A DNA stretch of 23,880 bases from assembly GCA_021639365.1 (NCBI GenBank), contig JAJXHK010000034.1, positions 1-23,880 on the forward strand. The letters are read 5' to 3'. The position numbers and the translations under genes are program-made. Source of the DNA: Collinsella aerofaciens (lineage in GTDB: Bacteria; Actinomycetota; Coriobacteriia; Coriobacteriales; Coriobacteriaceae). Numbering within the stretch: the first letter of the stretch is position 1; each line of letters opens with the position of its first letter. The notes below the pieces were generated by a model. That model was not told the origin of the DNA. It worked only from the letters and a program-made list of their open reading frames with translations, and made no database searches. Shown piece by piece: positions 1-6,805 of the stretch.

Positions 1-25
1 TTGCGAGGCTTAAGGGGCGCCCCGT

Positions 26-895
26 ATGGATATCGATAACTTTGAATGGTGGTATAGCGAGGGCGAGGCTCCGGACGAGGAGTGGGACGAGCCCGCGCCG
101 CGTGACGTGTTGAGCGACGAGGACGAGACCGGCAACGATACCGCTGTCGAGCCTGAAGCCGCCTCCGATGCCGCCGAGCCCCTGACCTTTGAGCAGGCTT
201 GGGCCCAAGCCGAGGCCGATGAGGCTAAGGCCGATGCCACGGTCACACTCGGTGAGCCGGCGGACATGTCCATCTCGCCGGCCAAGACCCCGCAGCCGCG
301 CCATAACATCGACCCCGGCAGCACGGCATCCTTCAGCATACTCGACGTGCCCGCGCAGGGTGCCCAGGCGCCCGCCCCCACGCATCGCCCCAACCTGGCT
401 CGCGAGGAAGACGCGGCCCGCCGCTCACCACTCGGCCCCATCCTTATCGCCTTCATGGCCGGCGTCATCGCTTGCTCGGCAATTGGAAACGTCTGGAGCC
501 ATGTTGAACAACAGCGCAAAGACGCCGCCAAGGTCGAGATGTCCGTCGAGCAATCGCTCAGCCGCACGCGCTCGGTGCATGTGTCGGTCGAGGTTAAGGA
601 CGGCGCGACGTGGGATACCGCGCGCGGCGATAGCCAAATGCTCGTCCATATCGTGGGCCGCACGCTCAGGGGACAAGCAATCGACGAGTATCAATACGTC
701 AATTCCGAAGGTGACGGTATCGAGCTCAAGCCCGGCGACTACGAGCTCACGGTTGATGAGCCGCCCGTCGCCACCGACGGCGCGCGTTACCGCGCCTCAA
801 AGCGCATGGTTCCGGTGAGTTTTAATTCACGGGCGCCCGATACGGTCGATAGCACGCCGCAGGGCGGGTTTGACCTTTACGCTATTGCTCAATAA
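26..895 (+). CDS. Single-pass membrane protein of unknown function
   Basis: A 289-residue protein that I do not recognise. The ATG at 26 follows an AAGGGG ribosome-site-like stretch at 12-17. Residues 1-135 are acidic and Ala/Pro/Glu-rich, without obvious fold, and look like a disordered cytoplasmic region. One hydrophobic segment lies at about residues 137-155 (GPILIAFMAGVIACSAIGNV), preceded by Arg-Arg (132-133), which suggests the N-terminus stays inside. The remaining 130 residues would be extracytoplasmic. They contain beta-rich, polar sequence (VHVSVEVKDGATW, and GDYELTVDEPP near the end) resembling a small beta-sandwich or stalk domain, but no named motif is visible. It ends 79 bases before the epimerase gene and reads in the same direction. 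Composition matches its neighbours. Coding status is well supported by length, ribosome site and third-position GC; the function is unknown. Confidence 0.8.
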   Translation: MDIDNFEWWYSEGEAPDEEWDEPAPRDVLSDEDETGNDTAVEPEAASDAAEPLTFEQAWAQAEADEAKADATVTLGEPADMSISPAKTPQPRHNIDPGSTASFSILDVPAQGAQAPAPTHRPNLAREEDAARRSPLGPILIAFMAGVIACSAIGNVWSHVEQQRKDAAKVEMSVEQSLSRTRSVHVSVEVKDGATWDTARGDSQMLVHIVGRTLRGQAIDEYQYVNSEGDGIELKPGDYELTVDEPPVATDGARYRASKRMVPVSFNSRAPDTVDSTPQGGFDLYAIAQ

Positions 896-974
896 CTGCG
901 CCTGACGCTCAACCCCGCCGCCAAGAGTGGGACAATAGCCCTCGATACTGTTGTTTATTTTTGGAGGAAGTAGC

Positions 975-1868
975 ATGTCCACCGTCACTACCATCAAGCG
1001 CGGCGGCCTCACCGCGGCCATCGATTCCATGGGTGCCCAGCTCACGAGTCTTGCCCTCAACGGCAACGAGTATCTGTGGCAGGGCGACCCGGCCTTTTGG
1101 GGCAAGCACGCGCCCATTCTGTTCCCCATCGTGGGCTCGCTGCGCAACAACACTGCGACGTCTGCGGCCGGTACCTGCGAGATGCCGCGCCACGGACTCG
1201 CGCGCATCGTCGAGCACAAGCTGGTCGAGGTCTCCGAGGACGGCTCGTCCGTCACCTACGAGATCACCGACACGCCCGAGTCGCTCAAGGCTTTCCCCTT
1301 CCACTTTAAGCTCAGCATGACCTATGCCCTAACCGGCGACGCCACGCTCACGCAGACCTTTGCCGTTACGAACACCGGCGACGTGGACCTGCCGTTCTCG
1401 GTGGGCGGCCACCCTGCATTTAACGTGCCCGCCCCCGGTGCCGAGGACGAGACGTTCGAGGATTACGAGCTGGCGTTTACCGAGGCTTGGACCAACGAGG
1501 CCCCCATCATCACGCCCGATGGCCTCATGACGTTTGAGGGTAGCTACAAGGCCCCCGATAACTCTGACGTGCTGCCCATCACGCACCGTAGCTTCGATAA
1601 CGACGCCATCATGTTCACCGATACCCCGGGCTCCACGCTCACGCTGCGCGGTCGCAAGTCGGGCCACGGCGTCAAGATCGACTTTGAGGGCTTTAAGTAC
1701 ATTGGCGTGTGGTCTGCCGCCAACGACGCCCCGTTTGTGGCGCTTGAGCCTTGGACCGGCCACACCACCATGGACACCGAGGACGACGTCTTTGAGCACA
1801 AGGTCAACACCATTGCGCTGGCGCCGGGCGAGACAGACGTCCGCAGCTTTAGCGTCACCTTGCTCTAG
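975..1868 (+). CDS. Aldose 1-epimerase family protein (LacX-like)
   Basis: This is a 297-residue member of the galactose-mutarotase superfamily. The family interconverts alpha and beta anomers of aldoses, or binds sugar hexose-phosphates, in the cytoplasm. The ATG at 975 is chosen because GGAGG lies at 963-967; an in-frame ATG at 951 has no ribosome site. Family marks are the early GAQLTSL strand, FPIVG (about 50-54), PRHG (71-74, His used in sugar binding), GGHPAF (144-149, second His) and a late ALEPWTGHTT segment carrying the candidate acidic catalytic residue. Length is normal for the LacX/YeaD-like branch, which is shorter than GalM. No sugar operon surrounds it, so the substrate cannot be inferred from context. 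Its stop codon is followed after one base by a compound hairpin element that probably ends its transcript. Confidence 0.9.
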   Translation: MSTVTTIKRGGLTAAIDSMGAQLTSLALNGNEYLWQGDPAFWGKHAPILFPIVGSLRNNTATSAAGTCEMPRHGLARIVEHKLVEVSEDGSSVTYEITDTPESLKAFPFHFKLSMTYALTGDATLTQTFAVTNTGDVDLPFSVGGHPAFNVPAPGAEDETFEDYELAFTEAWTNEAPIITPDGLMTFEGSYKAPDNSDVLPITHRSFDNDAIMFTDTPGSTLTLRGRKSGHGVKIDFEGFKYIGVWSAANDAPFVALEPWTGHTTMDTEDDVFEHKVNTIALAPGETDVRSFSVTLL

Positions 1869-1869
1869 A

Positions 1870-2066
1870 GGTTCCGCCGTTCTAGCGAACGGCGGACCGG
1901 TCGACGCTGCGCCCTTAGGTTCCGCCGTTCTGACGAACGGCGGGCCGGTCGACGCTGCGCGCCACCCAGAGCGACAATTTGCCATTCAAAAGGCAAGGCA
2001 TGACCAGAAGGTCTATGCCTTGCCTTTTTCATGCCAACTTGTTCGCTCTGGACGTCGCTCGCTGGC
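1870..2066 (+). repeat. Compound hairpin element, copy A (3' of the epimerase gene)
   Basis: The element begins one base after the TAG at 1866-1868. A hairpin with CCGCCGTTC (1874-1882) pairing GAACGGCGG (1887-1895) is followed by GGTCGACGCTGC (1899-1910). The same module then repeats: stem 1922-1930 with 1935-1943 and box 1947-1958. A two-level hairpin follows. The outer stem is CCAGAGCGA (1966-1974) with TCGCTCTGG (2043-2051), then CAA with TTG after a one-base T bulge. The inner stem is 14 bp (1988-2001 with 2015-2028), extended by GACC/GGTC around an AGAA loop. A tail ACGTCGCTCGCTG ends the similarity to the copy at 23521. Structure and copies are seen directly; the role as a 3'-end or mobile element is inference. 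Confidence 0.85.
1988..2029 (+). terminator. Strong intrinsic terminator-like hairpin inside copy A
   Basis: The stem AAAAGGCAAGGCAT (1988-2001) pairs fully with 2015-2028, continued by GACC/GGTC and capped by AGAA, with a single bulged T at 2014. The 3' arm ends in a T run (2025-2029), so the hairpin looks like a rho-independent terminator. The A run on the other arm makes it potentially bidirectional. It would end the transcript of the epimerase gene and insulate the ABC operon that starts at 2197. Confidence 0.7.
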
Positions 2067-2081
2067 ATCGCCAAAACATCG

Positions 2082-2098
2082 ACGTTCCCAATGACTAC
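2082..2098 (-). repeat. Partial inverted copy of the GTAGTCATTGGG short repeat
   Basis: On the minus strand this 17-mer reads GTAGTCATTGGGAACGT, matching 16 of 17 bases of the plus-strand sequence at 8047-8063. It lies 31 bases beyond the outer stem of copy A, just as the 8047 sequence lies shortly beyond copy B. The second arm (AATGACTA) present at 8069-8076 is not obvious here, so this copy looks partial. Confidence 0.5.
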
Positions 2099-2196
2099 CG
2101 TGTGTCTATTAATTTTTCGAGCTTGTGCTGCGCTGCTGGTCGCTGGCGTATATCCTGTTAAGTCGTCAGCATACGATTCAACAGGGAAGGCAGATT

Positions 2197-3123
2197 ATGC
2201 ATTCTCCCCATCAACGCGACGCGCATCCACAGCTGGTGTGCAGCCGTCGCATCTTTTTGGGTAGCGCTCTCGCTGCGAGCGCTTCCGTCGTCGCCGGCGC
2301 GCTCGCCGGCTGTCAGCGCCCGTCCACGCTCAAGGTGGTTCAGCCCACGACGGGCGGCGGTCGCGACGACCTGTCCGATTCCGTGATCGGCAAGGACAAG
2401 ATCCGTATCGGCATGGAGGCGGCCTACGCCCCGTACAACTGGCAGGTCTCCGAGGCCAGCGAGTACACCATTCCCATCGACAACGTGCAGGGAGCCTACG
2501 CCGATGGCTACGACGTGCAGATCGCCAAGATCGTCTGCAAGGCCCTCGGCGGCGAGCCCGTCGCCGTCAAGCAGAGCTTTTCGGGCCTTATTGACTCGCT
2601 CAACAACGGCCAGATCGACCTCATCATCGCCGGCATGAGCGCCACGCCCGAGCGTGAGGAGTCCGTCGGCTTTTCCGACCCGTACTTTATCGGCTACTTT
2701 GGCCTGTTCGTAAAAGAGGGCTCGCCCTACCAAAACGCGACCAAGCTCAGCGACTTTAGCGGCGCCACGGTGCTCGGCCAAAAGGACACCATGCTCGACA
2801 CTGTCATTGACGAGATCCCGGGCGTTGTGCACAAAAACCCGGTCGACTCCGTCCCCACGGTGTTCTCGAACCTGCTGCAGGGCACGTGCGACGCCGTGAC
2901 CTACAACACTGAGAACGAGAAGGGCTATATGGCCCAAAACCCGGGTATCGTGCCGATTCAATTTGCCGAGGGCGAGGGTTTCAAGCAGGAGGTCACGGCA
3001 AACGTCGGCTGCCGCAAGGGCTCGGACAAGCTGCTTAAACTCATCGACAAGACACTCAAGGGCATTAGCCAAGAGGAGCGCGACCAAATGTGGGACGCGT
3101 GCCTCGACCGTCAGCCGGCATAG
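2197..3123 (+). CDS. Amino-acid ABC transporter substrate-binding lipoprotein
   Basis: This 308-residue SBP_bac_3-type binding protein captures an amino acid outside the membrane and delivers it to the permease encoded next. The ATG at 2197 is chosen for GGAAGG at 2185-2190; upstream in-frame ATGs lack a ribosome site and would put non-signal sequence in front. The export signal contains twin arginines (RRIFLG, 17-22), a hydrophobic core and a lipobox LAGC with Cys39, so the mature protein is predicted to be lipid-anchored. Typical fold marks are KIRIGMEAAYAPYNW at the mature start, GYDVQIAKIVC, and GMSATPEREESVGFSDPY. Acidic and polar ligand types cannot be told apart by eye. It stops 9 bases before the permease start, so one operon is likely. 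No convincing promoter is visible in 2099-2196; the best -10-like string is TATATC at 2149. Confidence 0.93.
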   Translation: MHSPHQRDAHPQLVCSRRIFLGSALAASASVVAGALAGCQRPSTLKVVQPTTGGGRDDLSDSVIGKDKIRIGMEAAYAPYNWQVSEASEYTIPIDNVQGAYADGYDVQIAKIVCKALGGEPVAVKQSFSGLIDSLNNGQIDLIIAGMSATPEREESVGFSDPYFIGYFGLFVKEGSPYQNATKLSDFSGATVLGQKDTMLDTVIDEIPGVVHKNPVDSVPTVFSNLLQGTCDAVTYNTENEKGYMAQNPGIVPIQFAEGEGFKQEVTANVGCRKGSDKLLKLIDKTLKGISQEERDQMWDACLDRQPA

Positions 3124-3132
3124 GGAGGCAGC

Positions 3133-4281
3133 ATGAAAACCATCAATCGCCTGGCCTCCTTTATCAAGGCAGACCACCGTTATGTATACCTGGGCACGAG
3201 CGTTATCGCGGCGCTCGGCCTGGCGTTTAGCCAGCGCAACCCCACGCCGCTGAGCTTCTTGGCCCCCACCGGTATCTTCCAGGACTGCCTCTGGGCAATT
3301 CTTTGGGCCTGGATTATCGTGTCGGCGGCGGCGCTCGTCACCAAGCTCATGCATTGGAGCGACTATCGCGAAAAGTCGCCGTTTGCTTCCGAGCGCTTCC
3401 GTCGCGGCGCGCGCTTGGGCAGCTATGTCGTGGTCGCCATCGCGGCGATCTTCTTTATCGACCGTTGCGTCATGTCGTTTATCGACCTGGTGCGGGTGAG
3501 CATTGTCTCGGATTCCAACCCCAGCGACTTTTTGTCGAGCCTGGTCTACATGACCTACAAGAGCGGGGACTTCTTTATTCGCGGTATCGAGATCACCATC
3601 GCGCTTGCCACCTTCGGCACCGTCATCGCCTTTTTCCTGGCGCTGCTCTTTGTGTTCCTGCGCATTCAGACCTTCGACCGTGTGGACAACGATCTCACGC
3701 GCTTCTTCAAGAGCATCGGCCGCGGCTTTGCGACCATCTACTCCACCATCGTGCGCGGCACGCCCATGATGGTCCAGGGCCTGCTCATCTATTACGCGGG
3801 CTTCACCGTTTTGCGCGGCATGGGCTTCGAGACCGCCCAGGCCAACCAGATCTGGAGTACCTTCACCGCTGGCCTCGTCACCATCTCGCTCAACTCCACC
3901 GCCTACATGATGGAAGTTTTGCGTGGCGGCATCGAGTCCATCGACCCCGGTCAAGCCGAGGCGGCGCGCTCGCTGGGTCTGTCGCAGTGGCAGGCCATGC
4001 GCAAGGTCGTGTTCCCCCAGGGTATTAAAAACGCGATCCCCGCACTCACCAACGAGCTCATCATCAACATCAAGGACTCGTCGGTGCTCTCGGTCATTGG
4101 CGTGTTTGACCTCATGTACGCCACCACCACTGTCGCCGGCGTGTACTACCGCCAGATGGAGGTCTACTGCGTGGCGCTCGTGGTTTACCTGATCCTGACG
4201 CTCGTGGCGAGCCGCCTGCTCGAGGCCTTTGGCAAAAAGCTCGGCGCCGAGGCCCCGGCAACGCTGCCCAGCTCCAACTAG
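3133..4281 (+). CDS. Amino-acid ABC transporter permease (HisM/GlnP family) with extra N-terminal membrane region
   Basis: This 382-residue integral membrane subunit forms the translocation path for the importer. The ATG at 3133 follows GGGAGG (3123-3128). The C-terminal 230 residues carry the normal HisM-type permease, starting about residue 155 (GIEITIALATFGTVIAFF). They include RGTPMMVQGLLIYY and the EAA cytoplasmic loop near residues 273-295 (AEAARSLGLSQWQAMRKVVF), which contacts the ATPase, followed by QGIKNAIPALTNE. The first 150 residues hold about three additional hydrophobic segments (near 17-34, 49-72 and 95-120) not found in the usual 220-250 residue permeases. Only one permease is encoded, so a homodimer is likely. 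Flanked by its lipoprotein (9-base gap) and ATPase (22-base gap). Confidence 0.93.
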   Translation: MKTINRLASFIKADHRYVYLGTSVIAALGLAFSQRNPTPLSFLAPTGIFQDCLWAILWAWIIVSAAALVTKLMHWSDYREKSPFASERFRRGARLGSYVVVAIAAIFFIDRCVMSFIDLVRVSIVSDSNPSDFLSSLVYMTYKSGDFFIRGIEITIALATFGTVIAFFLALLFVFLRIQTFDRVDNDLTRFFKSIGRGFATIYSTIVRGTPMMVQGLLIYYAGFTVLRGMGFETAQANQIWSTFTAGLVTISLNSTAYMMEVLRGGIESIDPGQAEAARSLGLSQWQAMRKVVFPQGIKNAIPALTNELIINIKDSSVLSVIGVFDLMYATTTVAGVYYRQMEVYCVALVVYLILTLVASRLLEAFGKKLGAEAPATLPSSN

Positions 4282-4303
4282 GCGCAAGACGAGGAGAATC
4301 ATC

Positions 4304-5089
4304 ATGGCAGATACCACTACCACCGGCGCTGTGGCCGCCGCACAAACTAAAGAGCCGCTCATCCGCGTCGAGGGCCTGCGCAAGAGCTTCGGTTCGCTCG
4401 AGGTGCTCAGGGGCATCGACCTCGCTGTCAATCCCGGTGAGGTCGTTACCATCATCGGCGCCTCGGGCTCGGGCAAGTCGACCTTCCTGCGCTGCCTCAA
4501 CCTGCTCGAGACCCCGGACGCGGGCCACATCTGGTTCCACGGCCAGGACCTTACGGCCGAGCGCTGCAATATCAATAAACTCCGTGAGGACATCGGCATG
4601 GTGTTCCAGGGCTTTAACCTGTTCAACAACATGGATGTGCTCGACAACTGCACGCTCGCGCCCGTCACGCTCAAAAAGATGAGCAAGGCCGAGGCCGAGA
4701 AGGTCGCAATGGAGCATCTGACGAGCGTGGGGCTCGAAAAGTTCGCGCACGCCGCCGTGGGTCGCCTGTCCGGTGGCCAAAAGCAGCGCGTGGCCATCGC
4801 CCGCGCCCTGTGCATGAGTCCGCAGATCATGCTGTTCGACGAGCCGACTTCGGCACTCGACCCCGAGATCGTGGGCGAGGTGCTCGAGGTCATGCGCAAG
4901 CTCGCGGCCGACGGTATGACCATGGTTGTCGTCACGCACGAGATGGCCTTTGCCCGCACGGTGTCCGACCGCGTGGTCTTTATGGACAAGGGCGTGGTGC
5001 TCGAGGACGCCGCGCCGGCCGAGCTCTTCGGCAACCCCAAACACCAGCGCACTCGCGAGTTCCTCTCTCGCTATCTCGAGGACAAATAA
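4304..5089 (+). CDS. Amino-acid ABC transporter ATP-binding protein (GlnQ/HisP type)
   Basis: This 261-residue cytoplasmic ATPase powers the importer by ATP-driven dimer closure. The ATG at 4304 is preferred over an in-frame ATG at 4229 because GAGGAG lies at 4291-4296 and the upstream start would overlap the permease gene. A 17-residue Thr/Ala-rich leader precedes the domain. Visible motifs are Walker A GASGSGKST (52-60), Q-loop within MVFQGFNLF, signature LSGGQKQRVAIARAL, Walker B IMLFDEPTSALD with the catalytic Glu, and the switch His in VVVTHEMAFA. The sequence following Walker A (FLRCLNLLE) and the RVAIARALCM segment are typical of polar amino-acid transporters. Third gene of the operon; a hairpin at 5112-5136 follows the stop. 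Confidence 0.96.
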   Translation: MADTTTTGAVAAAQTKEPLIRVEGLRKSFGSLEVLRGIDLAVNPGEVVTIIGASGSGKSTFLRCLNLLETPDAGHIWFHGQDLTAERCNINKLREDIGMVFQGFNLFNNMDVLDNCTLAPVTLKKMSKAEAEKVAMEHLTSVGLEKFAHAAVGRLSGGQKQRVAIARALCMSPQIMLFDEPTSALDPEIVGEVLEVMRKLAADGMTMVVVTHEMAFARTVSDRVVFMDKGVVLEDAAPAELFGNPKHQRTREFLSRYLEDK

Positions 5090-5111
5090 CCGGCGCAAAC
5101 GCCTACGTTGC

Positions 5112-5138
5112 AGGGCCGCTCCCGTGGGGCGGCCTTTG
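5112..5138 (+). terminator. Probable intrinsic terminator after the ABC operon
   Basis: GGGCCGC (5113-5119) can pair with GCGGCCT (5129-5135) around a short G/C loop, followed by TTTGT. The U tract is short, so termination may be partial and allow some read-through into the M20 peptidase gene 23 bases further on. The position 22 bases after the ATPase stop supports the call. Confidence 0.55.
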
Positions 5139-5160
5139 TCGTCACAATCGAAAGGATGTC

Positions 5161-6576
5161 ATGGCCGAGGTTTGGCGCTTCTTTGCGCATGAGGACGATT
5201 TTGCCGATATAGACGAGGCCGGCGCGTGCGAGCGCTTGGGCCGCGTGCTGTCGTTTCCAACCATCTCGAGCATGGATGCCGAGGCGGTGGACTGGCAGCC
5301 CTTCGATGACCTGCGCGCCTATATGCAGCAGGCCTGGCCGCGCGTGTTTGCGGCGGGCGAGGTCGAGCTTATCGACCATTCACTGCTGGTGACGCTTGCC
5401 GGCAGCGATCCGGCCCTTAAGCCCGTTATGCTCATGGGCCACATGGATGTGGTTCCCGTGGTGCCGGGTACTGAGACCGACTGGACGCACGCCCCCTTTA
5501 GCGGGCGCGTGGACGACACCTACATCTGGGGCCGCGGCGCGATCGACATGAAAGACCAGGTCGCAGGCATTCTCGAGGCTGTCGAGTATGCGCTGGCGCA
5601 CGGTTGGCAGCACGAGCGCACGCTGCTCCTGGCCTTTGGCCAGGACGAGGAGACTACGCAGTACGGAGCAGGCGCCATTGGCCGTGCGCTCAAGGGGCGC
5701 GGCATTGAGCTTGAGTACCTGATCGACGAGGGCGACTACCGCATCGTTCCGGCTGCCGAGTACAGCGCGGGCGAGGGTTGGCTCATGCACGCTGACCTGG
5801 CTGAGAAAGGTTATGCCGACATTGTGCTCAAGACAAAGAGCGCGGGCGGGCATTCTTCCAACCCCTACGGCGGCACGTCGCTTGAGGTGCTCAGCCGTGC
5901 CATCACCGCAATCTGCGATATCGAGTGGCCGACGCGCGTGACCGATCCGCTTGCCGCCCAACTCGTCGAGTTGGGGCTCTACACGGCCGATGAAATTGCC
6001 GCCAACGGGGACGCCATTGTCCGTGATTGCCTCGCCAGCAAAAAGCTCTATCCGCTGGTGACGACTACCTGCGCGCCCACGCAGATCGAGGGTGGCAGCA
6101 CCGGCGCCAACGTAATGCCGCAGGATATGTGGGCCAACATCAACTTCCGCATGCTCGAGGGCACGAGCGTGGCCGACGTTGTGGCGTGCTGTCGTGAGGC
6201 GGTTGCCGAGGCGGACCTTGCCGGTCGTGTCGAAGTGGAGCTGGGTCTCGGCAGCTCCGAGCCCTCGCCGTCCCCGCGCATCGGTGGTCCCGGCCTCGAG
6301 GCGGTTCGCTTCACCGCCGCCCGCTATTTCCGTGATCCAAAGGGGACGGAGGAAAACGGATCATTCGAGCCAGTGGCAATTGTGCCCTCGACCGTGATCG
6401 GTGCGACCGACGCTGCCAACTACCAGCGTATTTGCCCTGAGTGCATTCGCTTCTCGGCGTTTGTAGTCGACGATGACGAGTGCGATCGCGGCGTCCACGG
6501 CACCAACGAGCGCATCACCCGCCGCGCCTACCTCCAGGGTATCCGCTTCCTCATCGCCCTGCTCCATACGCTCTAG
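5161..6576 (+). CDS. M20 family metallopeptidase (carboxypeptidase S-like)
   Basis: This 471-residue cytosolic zinc-dependent hydrolase probably cleaves C-terminal residues from small peptides or N-acyl amino acids. The ATG at 5161 follows AAAGG at 5151-5155. The metal site is intact: GHMDVVPV (H94, D96), GRGAIDMKD (bridging D129), DEE with catalytic E163 and metal ligand E164, DEGD (189-192), and a late His in RGVHGTNERI. GGHSSNPYGG marks the start of the dimerisation domain. Length fits the Cps1-like branch rather than the shorter DapE. Peptide RDPKGTEENGSF (391-402) is encoded by a 31-bp sequence with inverted TGATCC/GGATCA ends that resembles an intergenic repeat (separate entry). It follows the ABC operon by 71 bases, so the peptide products could feed the same amino-acid pool, but that link is inference. 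Confidence 0.93.
   Translation: MAEVWRFFAHEDDFADIDEAGACERLGRVLSFPTISSMDAEAVDWQPFDDLRAYMQQAWPRVFAAGEVELIDHSLLVTLAGSDPALKPVMLMGHMDVVPVVPGTETDWTHAPFSGRVDDTYIWGRGAIDMKDQVAGILEAVEYALAHGWQHERTLLLAFGQDEETTQYGAGAIGRALKGRGIELEYLIDEGDYRIVPAAEYSAGEGWLMHADLAEKGYADIVLKTKSAGGHSSNPYGGTSLEVLSRAITAICDIEWPTRVTDPLAAQLVELGLYTADEIAANGDAIVRDCLASKKLYPLVTTTCAPTQIEGGSTGANVMPQDMWANINFRMLEGTSVADVVACCREAVAEADLAGRVEVELGLGSSEPSPSPRIGGPGLEAVRFTAARYFRDPKGTEENGSFEPVAIVPSTVIGATDAANYQRICPECIRFSAFVVDDDECDRGVHGTNERITRRAYLQGIRFLIALLHTL
6333..6363 (+). repeat. 31-bp palindrome-ended sequence in frame inside the M20 gene
   Basis: TGATCC (6333-6338) and GGATCA (6358-6363) are perfect inverted ends around a purine-rich core AAAGGGGACGGAGGAAAAC. 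The segment is read in frame as DPKGTEENGS and does not disturb the downstream metal-binding His. The GGGGAC core is shared with the palindrome at 8048-8076, and GGGAC with that at 6577-6609. Interpretation as an inserted short repeat is inference. Confidence 0.45.
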
Positions 6577-6609
6577 AATCCGACAAAGGGACTGTCCCCT
6601 TGTCGGATT
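6577..6609 (+). repeat. REP-like hairpin immediately after the M20 stop codon
   Basis: AATCCGACAA (6577-6586) pairs with TTGTCGGATT (6600-6609). Inside it GGG pairs with CCC across an A/C mismatch, leaving the loop ACTGT. It starts at the first base after TAG. No T run follows, so it is not a classical intrinsic terminator. It may stabilise the mRNA 3' end or be a dispersed palindromic repeat. Confidence 0.6.
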
Positions 6610-6610
6610 C

Positions 6611-6643
6611 CGTGCGGGTTATATGCAGGTTTGCCTGCGCACG
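6611..6643 (+). other. Nested hairpin upstream of prfA
   Basis: GCAGG (6625-6629) pairs with CCTGC (6634-6638) around TTTG, and GTGC (6612-6615) can pair with GCAC (6639-6642) outside it. It lies in the 229-base gap between the M20 gene and prfA. No convincing promoter was identified in that gap; the nearest -10-like string is TATCAT at 6645-6650, without a matching -35. Confidence 0.3.
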
Positions 6644-6697
6644 CTATCATGTATGGGTTAGACCGCAACTATGTACCCCACACGCGAAGGGATGCGC

Positions 6698-6724
6698 ATG
6701 TATCTGAAGATCGACATGTTCTAG
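6698..6724 (+). other. Possible 8-codon leader minigene upstream of prfA ending in UAG
   Basis: ATG at 6698 opens MYLKIDMF followed by TAG. GAAGGG at 6686-6691 is six bases upstream, a good ribosome-site distance. The frame is only eight codons, so chance cannot be excluded. The position about 80 bases before the RF1 gene and a stop codon read only by RF1 make an autoregulatory leader conceivable, but nothing in the sequence proves translation. Confidence 0.2.
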
Positions 6725-6805
6725 CTGGGCTTACCCCCGCAGTGGCGCCATGCGCCCCATCAACTCTGCCGATTTTCATCTTCACGCATATAAAGGAGTC
6801 CCGCC

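Noticed and set aside
1870..1958. The repeated hairpin modules as a CRISPR array
   Set aside because: Only two or three units, no regular spacers, and copies are dispersed behind different genes with no cas genes.
2099..2196. Riboswitch or clear promoter ahead of the ABC importer
   Set aside because: No conserved riboswitch core seen; TTGTGC at 2123 and TATATC at 2149 are 20 bases apart, too far for a confident promoter.
2158..5052. A 964-codon open frame on the minus strand
   Set aside because: It is antisense to three clearly recognised ABC transporter genes. Its length results from high GC and codon bias, and its translation (Arg/His/Asp-rich, then Ser-rich) matches no family.
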